A DNA stretch of 44,088 nucleotides from Candidatus Aminicenantes bacterium JdFR-78 (GTDB lineage: Bacteria; Acidobacteriota; Aminicenantia; JdFR-78): NCBI GenBank assembly GCA_002010665.1, contig MTON01000034.1, positions 1-44,088 of the forward strand, read 5' to 3'. Shown here one piece after another: positions 17,833 to 28,346 of the stretch. Both the position numbers and the translations under genes were made by a program. How positions within the stretch are numbered: the stretch's first letter is position 1; each line of letters starts with the position of its first letter. The notes below the pieces were generated by a model that saw nothing but the letters and a program-made list of their open reading frames with translations, was not told the origin of the DNA and did no database searches.

Positions 17833-18534
17833 TCCATGAGGAGGAGCAGTAGGAACAGTGATTGAATTATCTTTATTTTCAAAAATATCCAGAATAGTAT
17901 CAGGTTCTATTTTTCCTTTACCAACTTCTATCAAAATTCCAACAATTTTTCTAACCATATATCTGACGAAGCTATTTGCTTTTATTTTGTAAACAATTTC
18001 ATCATCTCGTTTGAATATTTCTGAATAATATACTTCCCTTACATTGTTTTTCTTATCCGAGGAGGAAAATCTTGTAAAATCTTTTTCTCCTACAAAATGC
18101 TTTGAAGCTTCCCTCATTTTCTCAAAATCAAGGGGATACGGATAATGCAAAACATAACGCACGAGAAAAGGACTTATTATTTTTGAATTTAATATTCGAT
18201 ATTCATATATTTTTGCTTTAGCTTTTCTGCGAGCATGAAAGTCAAGAGGAACTTTTTCAAGATTAATAATTCTGATATCCCTGGGTAAAACCGCATTTAA
18301 TGCCCGATAAAGTTCTTCTTCTGTTAAATTAATATTTGCCCAGAAATTAGCAACCTGTCCTTTTGCATGAACTCCAGCATCTGTCCTTCCGGCACCAACT
18401 ATCTTTATTTTTTGCTCTGTAATCTTTTCAAGTGCATTCTGAATGGTGCCCTGGACTGTTTTTATGCCAGGTTGAAATTGCCAGCCATGATATCCCACTC
18501 CATCATATGCAACTATAATTTTGTAGTTATCCAT
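17806..18534 (-). CDS. truA: tRNA pseudouridine synthase A
   Basis: A 242-residue enzyme modifying U38-U40 in the tRNA anticodon arm. The catalytic Asp52 sits in 'GAGRTDAGVHAKGQ' (48-60), and 'SFVRYMVRKIVG' is the conserved C-terminal motif. Full length for the family. The 3' end overlaps the end of rimI by 27 nt. Confidence 0.95.
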   Translation of the reverse strand: MDNYKIIVAYDGVGYHGWQFQPGIKTVQGTIQNALEKITEQKIKIVGAGRTDAGVHAKGQVANFWANINLTEEELYRALNAVLPRDIRIINLEKVPLDFHARRKAKAKIYEYRILNSKIISPFLVRYVLHYPYPLDFEKMREASKHFVGEKDFTRFSSSDKKNNVREVYYSEIFKRDDEIVYKIKANSFVRYMVRKIVGILIEVGKGKIEPDTILDIFENKDNSITVPTAPPHGLCLLEVIY

Positions 18535-18558
18535 TTTTAATTATTTACTTCCAGAATC

Positions 18559-19749
18559 CTATACTTTTTCCAGCGCTTGCTTTAAATCATCAATTATATC
18601 TTCAAAATTTTCTATGCCAATAGAAATTCTTACAAGTCCTTCTGGAATTCCAAATTTTTCTAATTCCTCTTTTGAATATGCCCGATGAGATGTGGTTGCA
18701 GGATGCTCTATTAAACTATCTGTGTCTCCTAAACTTACAGCAAGGGTTATAAGTTTGACAGAATTTTGTAAAATTTCTCCTGCCCTTTTGCCTCCTTTTA
18801 ATTCAAAAGAGACCATGCCACCAAAATTTTTCATCTGTTTTCTAGCTAACTCATGCTGAGGATGAGAAGGCAAACCAGGATAATAAACCTTACTAACTTT
18901 AGGATGAGCCTCAAGAAATTGTGCAACCTTTAATGCATTGAAACAGTGTCTTTCCATCCTGATAGCAAGTGTTTTAAGGCCTCTTATGAGAAGCCATGCA
19001 ACAAAAGGACCTATTGTAGCACCTATATCTTTCAAAATATTTTTAGCTTCTTTTATAAATTCTTTTGAACCAATAATAATTCCTCCTATAGCATCTCCAT
19101 GCCCTCCTATGTATTTTGTTGCACTATGAATTACGCTATCAGCTCCGAGTTCAAGGGGTCTCTGCAAATAGGGAGTCGCGAAAGTATTATCAACGCAGAG
19201 ATGAATATTCTTCTTTCGAGCAATTTCAGCCACTCCTTTTATATCAATTACTTGTAAAGTTGGATTTGATGGAGTCTCAATAAAGATTAGCTTTGTTTTA
19301 CTATCTATTGCCTTTTCTATTTGTTCTAAATCTGTACACCTAACAAATCTAACTTCAATTCCAAGGCGAGGCATTAAGTTCTTAAAAAGAGCATATGTTC
19401 CTCCATATAATGTATCCTGACAAACTATGTTTTCTCCTGCTTCCACAAGTGTAAGGACTAATGTTGAAATTGCAGCCATGCCAGAAGCTGCGATAAGCGC
19501 AGATTCTCCTCCTTCTAAACATGCCATTTTCTCCTCAAGAACAGATATTGTTGGATTTCCTAAGCGAGTGTAAATGTATGCTTCTTTTTTCCCTTCAAAA
19601 GCATCAGCCAGATCCTTAGCTTTTTCAAAGGAAAATGTAGAAGTTTGATAGATTGGAAAAGAAACAGCTCCGGCTAAAAGATCTTTAAAATGGGTCCCAT
19701 GGACGCATAATGTTTCAAATTTGAATTTTTTATAATTCGAACACCCCAT
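18559..19749 (-). CDS. Cys/Met-metabolism PLP enzyme (methionine gamma-lyase / OAH sulfhydrylase / cystathionine-gamma family)
   Basis: A 396-residue fold-type I PLP enzyme. Alignment by eye to Pseudomonas methionine gamma-lyase gives an offset of one: Tyr60 and Arg62 (phosphate binding from the partner subunit), Tyr115, Asp187 ('CVDNTFATP') and Lys212 ('SATKYIGGHGD', the PLP lysine). The methionine gamma-lyase Cys116 position is Gly117 here ('DTLYGGTYALF'), as in cystathionine gamma-synthase/lyase and O-acetylhomoserine enzymes, so the exact reaction is open. Its ATG abuts the stop of the LOG-like gene (TAAATG), indicating tight coupling. Confidence 0.88.
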   Translation of the reverse strand: MGCSNYKKFKFETLCVHGTHFKDLLAGAVSFPIYQTSTFSFEKAKDLADAFEGKKEAYIYTRLGNPTISVLEEKMACLEGGESALIAASGMAAISTLVLTLVEAGENIVCQDTLYGGTYALFKNLMPRLGIEVRFVRCTDLEQIEKAIDSKTKLIFIETPSNPTLQVIDIKGVAEIARKKNIHLCVDNTFATPYLQRPLELGADSVIHSATKYIGGHGDAIGGIIIGSKEFIKEAKNILKDIGATIGPFVAWLLIRGLKTLAIRMERHCFNALKVAQFLEAHPKVSKVYYPGLPSHPQHELARKQMKNFGGMVSFELKGGKRAGEILQNSVKLITLAVSLGDTDSLIEHPATTSHRAYSKEELEKFGIPEGLVRISIGIENFEDIIDDLKQALEKV

Positions 19750-20235
19750 TTATAATTCCTCCGATTTTGTTTTTATAATCTCAAAAGCTAATTTAATAGC
19801 CTCTTCAGGATTATTTGCTTTTATTATACCTTCAATATCCCAGGTATTGAGACCAATTATTTTTTTCTTGTATATAAGAGAATAAGCAATCTCTGTCAGT
19901 GTTCCATACTGACCATCTATAGCTATAACAACATGGGAATTTAAAATAACCATCAAGTTCCTCATATAACCAATACCACTGGCTATTGGAATATCAATAT
20001 ATGGGTTTGCTTCATTAATCTCATTCCCAGGGAGAATACCAATGGTTATTCCCCCATTTTCTTTTGCACCCTTCGAAGCTGCTTCCATAACCCCTCCTAG
20101 CCCTCCGCAAACTAGGATTGCATTTTTTTCAGCAATAAGTTTTCCCACTTCATATGCCAGATTCCATGTCTTAGAATCTATTTCTCTCCCACCACCAATT
20201 ACACCAATTCTAATTAAATCTCTAAAGTTTTTCAT
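19750..20235 (-). CDS. TIGR00725/LOG-like (SLOG superfamily) protein
   Basis: A 161-residue Rossmann-like protein. 'LVCGGLGGVMEAASKGAKENGGITIGILPG' and 'YGTLTEIAYSL' are the SLOG-type nucleotide-binding signatures. The strict LOG motif PGGxGTxxE is altered to 'DGQYGTLTEIA', so cytokinin-type phosphoribohydrolase activity is uncertain. It sits directly upstream of, and abuts, the sulfur-amino-acid PLP enzyme, which may hint at shared control. Only a weak ribosome-binding site is seen before ATG 20235. Confidence 0.8.
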   Translation of the reverse strand: MKNFRDLIRIGVIGGGREIDSKTWNLAYEVGKLIAEKNAILVCGGLGGVMEAASKGAKENGGITIGILPGNEINEANPYIDIPIASGIGYMRNLMVILNSHVVIAIDGQYGTLTEIAYSLIYKKKIIGLNTWDIEGIIKANNPEEAIKLAFEIIKTKSEEL

Positions 20236-20302
20236 TTTTGAAGTTCAGGGAAATAATATTAGTCAAATTTAATTAATATCATAGGCAAAATTTATTTTCA
20301 AA

Positions 20303-21448
20303 TTAAATTACTATTCTTGGGATTAATGGATTTATTCTTGTTACTATCTCATAATTTATAGTACCACAAAGGGACGCAAGATACTCTGCGGATATTATTT
20401 CATTCCCCTGTTCCCCAAGTAGAACAACCTCATCTTCTAATTTTACCCCGGGAATATCAGTTATATCCACTGTAATCATATTCATAGCAACTCTTCCCCT
20501 CACAGGTGCTCTCTTTCCTTTGATTAAAACATAAGAGAAATTGGATAATTTTCTATCATATCCATCATAGTAACCGATTGGAAGAACAGCTAATTTGGTT
20601 GGACGAGTAGTTTTATATGTGCAACCATATCCAATAAATGATCCTTCTGGAACATTCTTTATTTGGGCAATTCTTGTTTTCCAAGTGAGAATAGGTTTTA
20701 AGCTCACTGGTTGTCTGCCACGTAGTAGGCAGGAAAGATAAGTTTCCTTTGAAGGCCAGAGTCCATATATACCGATTCCAACCCTTACCATGTCAAAATA
20801 AGTTTCCGGAAAAAGTATTGTTGCTGCTGTACAGGCTGTATGTTTTACAGGAATAAAAATCCCCTTCCTTTTAAGCAGCTCAATACAGAAATTAAACATA
20901 TTTAATTGCTTCTGAGCATAAGAATGATCGGTTGTGTCCTCAATATTTGCAAAATGGGTTGATAGCCCTTCGATTGAAAGATAGGGATACTTCTTAATAA
21001 ATTTTATAAACGGTATTAGCTCTTCCTTATTTATTCCCTGGCGATGTGTCCCTGTCTCTACCTTTATATGAAGATATGCTTTTTTCTTAATTTTCGAAGT
21101 TATTTCTCCAAGCTTCTCTATTGTTTCCTTATTATATACAGTGAGCCGGAATTCATTTTCAACAGCTTCTGGTAAATCTACAAGTCCGACATATCCAAGA
21201 ATCAAAATAGGGAGGCTGATGCCATTTCTTTTAATAATTAATGCTTCTTCCAATGAATTTACGCCAAGCCAATCCACTCCACAATTTTCTGCAAGACGAG
21301 AGATTTCTATAATTCCATGACCATATGCATTTGCTTTTACTACAATTAGTAATTTCTTGGTAGCACCAATTAAATTTCTAAATTGATTTAAATTATGTTT
21401 GAATGCACTCGAATTTATCTCAATCCACTGCAAAAATTTCTTTCTCAC
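20303..21448 (-). CDS. alr: alanine racemase
   Basis: A 381-residue PLP enzyme making D-Ala for peptidoglycan. PLP lysine Lys38 is in 'VVKANAYGHG'; 'IGYGCTYKT' carries the catalytic Tyr of the C-terminal domain, and 'RVAMNMITVDIT' is also typical. The gene follows purA by 11 nt and is probably cotranscribed with it. ATG 21448. Confidence 0.94.
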   Translation of the reverse strand: MRKKFLQWIEINSSAFKHNLNQFRNLIGATKKLLIVVKANAYGHGIIEISRLAENCGVDWLGVNSLEEALIIKRNGISLPILILGYVGLVDLPEAVENEFRLTVYNKETIEKLGEITSKIKKKAYLHIKVETGTHRQGINKEELIPFIKFIKKYPYLSIEGLSTHFANIEDTTDHSYAQKQLNMFNFCIELLKRKGIFIPVKHTACTAATILFPETYFDMVRVGIGIYGLWPSKETYLSCLLRGRQPVSLKPILTWKTRIAQIKNVPEGSFIGYGCTYKTTRPTKLAVLPIGYYDGYDRKLSNFSYVLIKGKRAPVRGRVAMNMITVDITDIPGVKLEDEVVLLGEQGNEIISAEYLASLCGTINYEIVTRINPLIPRIVI

Positions 21449-21459
21449 TTTAGAGATTA

Positions 21460-22791
<1,332 letters not shown>

Positions 22792-22815
22792 CTATTATTT
22801 AAATTTTGGAAACGA

Positions 22816-22844
22816 ATTTTAACAGAATAATATTTATTTAGCAA
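22816..22844 (-). promoter_or_regulatory. sigma-70-type promoter for purA-alr
   Basis: On the minus strand: TTGCTA (22844-22839), a 17-nt spacer, TAAAAT (22821-22816), 37 nt before the purA ATG. It lies in the 76-nt gap after the DUF1028 gene. Confidence 0.5.
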
Positions 22845-22855
22845 GAAAATCAATT

Positions 22856-23848
22856 TTATTTTCTCTTCTTTGGTGCAACAGATAAAATTCTTTTAATAAG
22901 GTTTTCATCTTTTGGAAATTGCCCCACCTCTGGTAGCCTTGGAAAAAGGATAACCCAGTTATAATCCATGGAAAAAACCTTTTTAAAAAGGGGAAGACTC
23001 TCTTCCACTTTCCCAGAAGCTGCAAGGGCAACAGCTGGCCAGAAAATCATTTCAGGATTTTCAGGATATAATTCCATTGCTTTTTTATATTCTTCCAGTG
23101 CTTTTTTCACCTTCTTTTCTGCAAGATATTCATCTCCCCTATTCATATGATTATAAGCCTTTGCAAGTTTTATGAGTCTTTTAAGTTCTGCTAAAGGATT
23201 GGAGTGGTCTTCGACTCGAAGGTCATAAATTCTATCTTTCCACCATACACCTGAACTTTTTCCCCTTACAACTATTATTGCAGCTGATTGTTTTCCTCGA
23301 ATGTCACCCCCCTCTCTTTCCGCAGCTTCAAGAGCAGCCATTAATCTATCCACAAGCTCACCACCTGCATTTTCAAAAGCCACTGCCATTGCTTTCCATA
23401 CAGTATTTTTGAGCATAAGATTTGCTTGGCACGAATAATTCTTTCCTATATAATGTCCGGCCTCTGGTATACAATTCTTTCCTGTATGTACAGCCACTCT
23501 TCCTTTAAAATCTATCATTGCAACCTGACGAACTGATTTGTTTTTATCTGCCTTAAGAAGAGCCTGGAGAGCCTGCTCTGCACTTTTTCCAGCCTTCATG
23601 AGTTCTAAACCCAAAGGCCCATATGAAATATCAACGAATGATTGAGTGGCAACTGCTCCCACTTCTGCCTCAACCCATGGCACTATAGAGCCAACAGAAA
23701 ACCAGTGAGATTGAACCGCTACTCCAAGCTGTCCAGTTTCTGGGTCATAAGCTACAATTGAATAGGTTGGGACAGGTCTTATATCATTGGAATAGGAAAA
23801 TGAACCTATAAATACGATAAACAAAAAAATAAAAGATATCTTTCTCAT
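22856..23848 (-). CDS. secreted DUF1028 (Ntn-hydrolase-like) protein with C-terminal TPR-like tail
   Basis: About 330 residues. A signal peptide (1-18, 'FIFLFIVFIGSFSYS') is followed by the DUF1028 domain: 'TYSIVAYDPETGQLGVAVQS', then 'GAVATQSFVDISYGPLGLELM', 'AMIDFKGRVAVHTG' and 'EREGGDIRGKQSAAIIV'. DUF1028 resembles Ntn hydrolases, and the enzymatic role is unproven. The C-terminal 100 residues form one or two TPR-like helix pairs ('GDEYLAEKKVKKALEEYKKA'). I chose ATG 23848 because AGAAGGAG lies 8 nt upstream; an in-frame start 10 codons earlier would put that site inside the gene. Confidence 0.8.
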   Translation of the reverse strand: MRKISFIFLFIVFIGSFSYSNDIRPVPTYSIVAYDPETGQLGVAVQSHWFSVGSIVPWVEAEVGAVATQSFVDISYGPLGLELMKAGKSAEQALQALLKADKNKSVRQVAMIDFKGRVAVHTGKNCIPEAGHYIGKNYSCQANLMLKNTVWKAMAVAFENAGGELVDRLMAALEAAEREGGDIRGKQSAAIIVVRGKSSGVWWKDRIYDLRVEDHSNPLAELKRLIKLAKAYNHMNRGDEYLAEKKVKKALEEYKKAMELYPENPEMIFWPAVALAASGKVEESLPLFKKVFSMDYNWVILFPRLPEVGQFPKDENLIKRILSVAPKKRK

Positions 23849-23989
23849 TGATTTTTCTCCTTCTAGAAATATTATCAAATAAGAAAGAAGGCATCAATAT
23901 AAGGGAAAATTTTAAAAATAAACTTGTTGTATATTTTTGGGCAGAGATATTGCCTGCAATTTCTTATTATGTTATAAAGAAAGGTAAAC

Positions 23990-24673
23990 ATGGGATTTAT
24001 TTTAGGAGTAATACAGATATTTGTTCTTCTATTTGCTATAACTATTCACGAAGCTGCGCATGGATGGACCGCGTATAAACTTGGGGATCCCACCGCCTAT
24101 TTACAGGGAAGGGTAACCCTTAATCCTATTGCTCACATTGATCCATTTGGAACAGTTTTACTTCCCCTTATTTTAGTCGCATTTGGAGCCCCTGCCTTTG
24201 GCTGGGCAAAACCAGTTATGGTTAATCCTTACAATCTCAGAAACCCAAAAAGGGATAACCTCTGGATTTCAGCTGCAGGTCCTTTTTCCAATTTAGTGGT
24301 TGCATTTTTTTGCCTGCTATTTTTAATCTTTTTGAAATCCATAAGCTCAAACACTGAATATTTTCTTAAAAACCTGCTTACTGGAAGCATAGTCTTTGGA
24401 GCAGGATTCCGTCCCATGGAAGGCTTAGCTCTCATTCTTTTCTATGGAATCTTGATAAATACATATTTAGCAATTTTTAATCTAATTCCAGTTCCTCCCT
24501 TAGATGGAAGCGGAGTTCTAATGGGTTTTCTTTCAGATGAAGCAGCACAGAAATATGAAAAAATAAGACCGTATGGTTTTATTATAATCTTAGCTTTAAT
24601 TTATCTCGGTTTACTCTCATTGATTATTAGACCTATTTTGTTTATTATTTACTCCATAATATTAATCTCTTAA
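23990..24673 (+). CDS. M50 (site-2-type) membrane protease
   Basis: A 227-residue polytopic membrane protein. The zinc motif is His20-Glu21-x-x-His24 ('ITIHEAAHGW'), and 'FNLIPVPPLDGSG' holds the third ligand Asp. It belongs to the compact YwhC/FtsN-independent S2P group without a PDZ domain. Substrates are unknown. It heads a codirectional run with trpS (19 nt gap), scpA, scpB and hisC. AAAGG lies 7 nt before ATG 23990. Confidence 0.88.
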   Translation: MGFILGVIQIFVLLFAITIHEAAHGWTAYKLGDPTAYLQGRVTLNPIAHIDPFGTVLLPLILVAFGAPAFGWAKPVMVNPYNLRNPKRDNLWISAAGPFSNLVVAFFCLLFLIFLKSISSNTEYFLKNLLTGSIVFGAGFRPMEGLALILFYGILINTYLAIFNLIPVPPLDGSGVLMGFLSDEAAQKYEKIRPYGFIIILALIYLGLLSLIIRPILFIIYSIILIS

Positions 24674-24692
24674 CTAAATTCAAGGGGTAAAA

Positions 24693-25673
24693 ATGAAAAA
24701 AATAGTTTTAAGCGGAATGAGACCAACAGGAGCTCTGCATCTCGGTCATATAGCAGGAGCTCTGCGTAACTGGATTAAATTACAGGATAAATACGAGTGT
24801 TATTACTCAATTGTATCTTGGCATGCATTGAGTTCAGAGTATAAAAATTCAAAGGTAATAAAAAATTATATATTTGAGCTTGCAGTGGATTGGCTTAGTG
24901 CAGGTCTTGACCCTGAAAAGAGTGTTATTTTCCTTCAATCAGAGGTAAAGGAGCATGCTGAATTACATTTATTATTATCCATGATTATTCCTCTTCCATG
25001 GCTTGAGAGAGTCCCTACCTTCAAAGAAATGCAAAAACAGTTGCCGGATAAGGAACTAAATACTTATGGTTTTTTAGGTTATCCAGTATTGCAGACAGCA
25101 GATATTATCATCTACAAGGCAAATTATGTGCCAGTTGGTGAGGATCAGGTTTACCACATTGAACTGGCAAGAGAGATTGTCAGAAGATTTAATCGATTTT
25201 TTGGAAAAGTTTTTCCAGAGCCAGAAGTTCTTTTAACAGAAGTCCCGAGATTGGCTGGAACTGACGGAAGGAAAATGAGTAAATCCTATAATAATGCTAT
25301 TTATATAGGTGACCCTCCATCAGTCATTGAGGAGAAGATTAAACCAATGGTAACTGACACAAGAAGGAAGAGAAGAAGTGATCCAGGAGAACCGAATGAC
25401 TGCCCTGTCTTTACTCTCCACAAAGCCTTTACTCCTGAGGAAAAAATAAATGAGCTTGCCCAAGCCTGCAGAAAAGCCTCAATCGGATGTCTTGACTGTA
25501 AAAAGGTCATTATAGATGAATTAATAGAGGAATTTGCTCCTTTGAGAGAGAAAAGGAATGAACTCCTCAAGAACCCAAAAATTGTATGGGATATTTTAGA
25601 AGAAGGAAATAAGAAGGCCCGAAAAAAAGCACAGCAAACCATGGAAGAGGTTCGTAAAGCCATAGGTTTTTAA
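24693..25673 (+). CDS. trpS: tryptophan-tRNA ligase
   Basis: A 326-residue class I aminoacyl-tRNA synthetase. It has the HIGH-type 'PTGALHLGHIAGAL' (residues 11-24) and the KMSKS loop 'GRKMSKSYNN'. Normal length. Its stop is one nucleotide before the scpA ATG. Confidence 0.95.
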   Translation: MKKIVLSGMRPTGALHLGHIAGALRNWIKLQDKYECYYSIVSWHALSSEYKNSKVIKNYIFELAVDWLSAGLDPEKSVIFLQSEVKEHAELHLLLSMIIPLPWLERVPTFKEMQKQLPDKELNTYGFLGYPVLQTADIIIYKANYVPVGEDQVYHIELAREIVRRFNRFFGKVFPEPEVLLTEVPRLAGTDGRKMSKSYNNAIYIGDPPSVIEEKIKPMVTDTRRKRRSDPGEPNDCPVFTLHKAFTPEEKINELAQACRKASIGCLDCKKVIIDELIEEFAPLREKRNELLKNPKIVWDILEEGNKKARKKAQQTMEEVRKAIGF

Positions 25674-25674
25674 T

Positions 25675-26409
25675 ATGGAATACACTGGTTATCATGTAAA
25701 ACTTGATTTTTTTGAAGGACCTTTGGAACTTCTCTTATTTTTAATCAGGAAGAATAAAATTGATATATACGATATACCAATTTCCCGTATCACTCGTGAA
25801 TATTTGGAATATCTGGATAAAAAGGATAAAATCAATCTTGATTACGAAGCAGACTTCCTTTTGATTGCTGCAACATTAATCTACATAAAATCTCAAATGC
25901 TTCTTCCAAGAAGAAAAGAAGATTATTTAGAGGAAGACCCGAGACAGGATTTGGTGGACAGACTAGTGGAGTACGAAAAAATCAGGAATATATCATATTA
26001 TCTATCTAAAAGAGAAGAAGAACAAACAAAACAATGGCAAAGACAAATTGCAAAGAATAACAATGTTGAATACTTGTTGCAGGAAACATCACTTTATGAC
26101 TTAGCCCTCGCATTTTACTCTGTTCTGAAAAGAAAGGAAAGACAGGAAATTAAAGTAATTGAGGGAAGAAAGTTTTCAGTCGAGGATAAAATTAAAGAAA
26201 TAATGTCCTATCTAAGAACACACAAATATTTAGACTTTCTTGAATATTTCAATAAACAAAGAACTCTTGAAGAAGCATTAATTGCATTTTTTAGTTTACT
26301 AGAACTTCTAAGGTTAAGAAAGGTTATTGCCCTGCAAAAAGGAATTTTTCAGAAAATTGAGGTTTGGCCATATAGCTATTTTAAAAAATTGAAAGGAGTC
26401 GCCAATTAG
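25675..26409 (+). CDS. scpA: segregation and condensation protein A
   Basis: A 244-residue kleisin of the SMC-ScpAB complex. N-terminal 'YHVKLDFFEGPLELLLFLI' and 'ISRITREYLEYL', then 'DFLLIAATLIYIKSQMLLP', are typical. The C-terminal winged helix follows ('EALIAFFSLLELLRLRKVIA'). It is placed between trpS and scpB. Its 3' end supplies the ribosome-binding site of scpB, and its stop overlaps the probable scpB start. Confidence 0.94.
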   Translation: MEYTGYHVKLDFFEGPLELLLFLIRKNKIDIYDIPISRITREYLEYLDKKDKINLDYEADFLLIAATLIYIKSQMLLPRRKEDYLEEDPRQDLVDRLVEYEKIRNISYYLSKREEEQTKQWQRQIAKNNNVEYLLQETSLYDLALAFYSVLKRKERQEIKVIEGRKFSVEDKIKEIMSYLRTHKYLDFLEYFNKQRTLEEALIAFFSLLELLRLRKVIALQKGIFQKIEVWPYSYFKKLKGVAN

Positions 26410-26938
26410 AGATATACTTGAAGCATTATTATTTGTATCCTCTGAGCCTTTAAATGTGGATAAAATTGCGGATATTTTGAAAGATTTTCCAAAAGAAAAA
26501 ATCCTGAAAGAAATTGAGAATTTAATGAATCATTATAAAAATAATGAACATGGCATTCAATTGATTAAAGTTGGAGGTGGATATCTTTTCACGACAAAGC
26601 CCGAGCATGATAAATTCATAAGACAACTGCTAATTAACAGGAAACAAATTCGCCTTTCTCGAGCAGCTATTGAAACCTTAGCTGTGATAGCCTATTATCA
26701 GCCTGTCACCCTTTCTGAAATCAATTCTCTAAGAGGAGTTGATTCCACATATACTCTTCGAACTTTATTAAGACATAAACTGGTTAAAATAATTGGAAGA
26801 AAAAATGTTCCAGGTCGCCCACTACTTTATAGAACAACCAAAAAATTCCTAATTCATTTTGGGCTCAATAGTCTGAATGATTTACCCTCAATTGAAGAAC
26901 TGGAGAAAATAATAGAGGAAAAACATTCCTCTTTTTAA
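26405..26938 (+). CDS. scpB: segregation and condensation protein B, probable AUU start
   Basis: About 177 residues with tandem winged-helix domains; 'LSRAAIETLAVIAYYQPVT' and 'GRKNVPGRPLLYRTT' are diagnostic. The nearest standard start is GTG 26456, but the 17 codons before it encode 'RDILEALLFVSSEPLN', the conserved first helix of ScpB, so translation must begin upstream. Between the in-frame stop at 26390-26392 and GTG 26456 there is no ATG, GTG or TTG. ATT at 26405 lies 6 nt after AAGGAG (26393-26398) and overlaps the scpA stop (ATTAG), so AUU initiation is the simplest reading. A sequencing error is the alternative. Confidence 0.85.
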   Translation: MRDILEALLFVSSEPLNVDKIADILKDFPKEKILKEIENLMNHYKNNEHGIQLIKVGGGYLFTTKPEHDKFIRQLLINRKQIRLSRAAIETLAVIAYYQPVTLSEINSLRGVDSTYTLRTLLRHKLVKIIGRKNVPGRPLLYRTTKKFLIHFGLNSLNDLPSIEELEKIIEEKHSSF

Positions 26939-26966
26939 TAGAAATTTAAATTGAGAGGTTGGATTA

Positions 26967-28058
26967 ATGAAAGAATTAATTCCGTTTCATATTTCTCAAA
27001 TAGAACCTTATGTTCCAGGGTTACCAATTGAGGAAATTAAAAGAAAATACGGATTAAAGAAAGTTGTTAAATTGGCTTCAAATGAAAATCCTCTCGGACC
27101 ATCCAGACTGGCAGTGGAAGCAATCAGAAAAAGTTTGGACTCTATTAATCGCTATCCTATTGACGATGGCTATTATCTAAAGAAGGCTCTCTCTGAAAAA
27201 CTGGATTTTCCAATGGAGCAGATAATACTCGGTGGAGGTTCAACGGACTTAATTAAAATGATTGCTCGTGCTTTCCTTGACAGAGATGATAAAGCAATTA
27301 TTTCTGAGACAAGTTTTCTCATGTATCGTTTGGCAATATGTGAGGTGAATGGAAAAGAAGCCATTATTAAAGTTCCCTTAAAGAATTACACCTATGACTT
27401 AGAAAGCTTCCTGAATTCTCTTACACCTGAGGTCAAACTTATATTCATAGCTAACCCAAATAATCCAACCGGCACTATGATAAGAAAAAAAGAACTCGAT
27501 GAGTTCATAAGTAAAATCCCTGATAATATTATTATTGTGCTTGATGAGGCTTATAAAGAATACATTACAGACCCAGATTTTCCTGATGGGACAAATTACA
27601 TTAAGAAGGGAAAAAAAGTAATTGTTCTTAGAACCTTTTCTAAAATTTATGGTCTGGCTGGATTAAGGGTCGGCTATGGAATTTCTTCAGAGGAAATAAT
27701 AGATGGTCTTAAAAGAACCAAAACACCATTCAATCTACCGAGAGTTTCTCATGATGGAGCATTAGGTGCCCTCGAAGATGAGGAACATGTTAAGAAAAGT
27801 CTGAAATTAAATACACAACAAAGAGAATTTCTCTCTAAAGAATTAAAGAAATTAGGCTTAGAAGTTATTCCCTCAGTTACAAATTTTATAATGGTCAAAT
27901 CTCCAAAACCAGCAAAGGAATTCGCATTTGAATTAATGAAAAAGGGAGTCATTGTCAGACCCCTTGATGCTTTTGAGGCTCCAGAACATATAAGAATAAC
28001 TGTTGGAACCGAGGAAGATAATCTATTCTTGCTGGAGAAATTAAAAGAAATTCTTTAA
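26967..28058 (+). CDS. hisC: histidinol-phosphate aminotransferase
   Basis: A 363-residue fold-type I PLP aminotransferase. 'KLASNENPLGPS', 'NPNNPTGT', 'VLDEAYKEY' and the PLP lysine Lys226 in 'RTFSKIYGLAGLRVGYG' fit HisC. The family also acts on aromatic amino acids, and no other his gene is nearby, so a broad-specificity or tyrosine/phenylalanine role is possible. It follows scpB by 28 nt and ends the run before the tRNA. Confidence 0.88.
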   Translation: MKELIPFHISQIEPYVPGLPIEEIKRKYGLKKVVKLASNENPLGPSRLAVEAIRKSLDSINRYPIDDGYYLKKALSEKLDFPMEQIILGGGSTDLIKMIARAFLDRDDKAIISETSFLMYRLAICEVNGKEAIIKVPLKNYTYDLESFLNSLTPEVKLIFIANPNNPTGTMIRKKELDEFISKIPDNIIIVLDEAYKEYITDPDFPDGTNYIKKGKKVIVLRTFSKIYGLAGLRVGYGISSEEIIDGLKRTKTPFNLPRVSHDGALGALEDEEHVKKSLKLNTQQREFLSKELKKLGLEVIPSVTNFIMVKSPKPAKEFAFELMKKGVIVRPLDAFEAPEHIRITVGTEEDNLFLLEKLKEIL

Positions 28059-28202
28059 ATTTTTAAGATAGAAGAAATTACATTATTGTTGAAAGCTTCT
28101 TAAAATTTGGCTATTAATTTTATTTAAATACTTGCAGTCATTTATATTGTGTTATAAATTCAAACATTTAAAAGCTCATTTTACTAAAATCAATTGACTG
28201 TT

Positions 28203-28230
28203 TTGACAAAAATATTTTTTTTGATATAAT
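28203..28230 (+). promoter_or_regulatory. consensus promoter of the initiator tRNA gene
   Basis: TTGACA at 28203-28208, a 16-nt spacer and TATAAT at 28225-28230, with an extended -10 TG at 28222-28223. The tRNA begins 11 nt after the -10. This is the best promoter match in the window. Confidence 0.9.
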
Positions 28231-28237
28231 AATTACC

Positions 28238-28323
<86 letters not shown>

Positions 28324-28346
28324 TATTTATAGAAATTTCCAATCTT

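Noticed and set aside
26456-26938. scpB starting at GTG 26456
   Set aside because: It would remove the conserved first helix of ScpB, and AAGGAG lies far upstream at 26393-26398.
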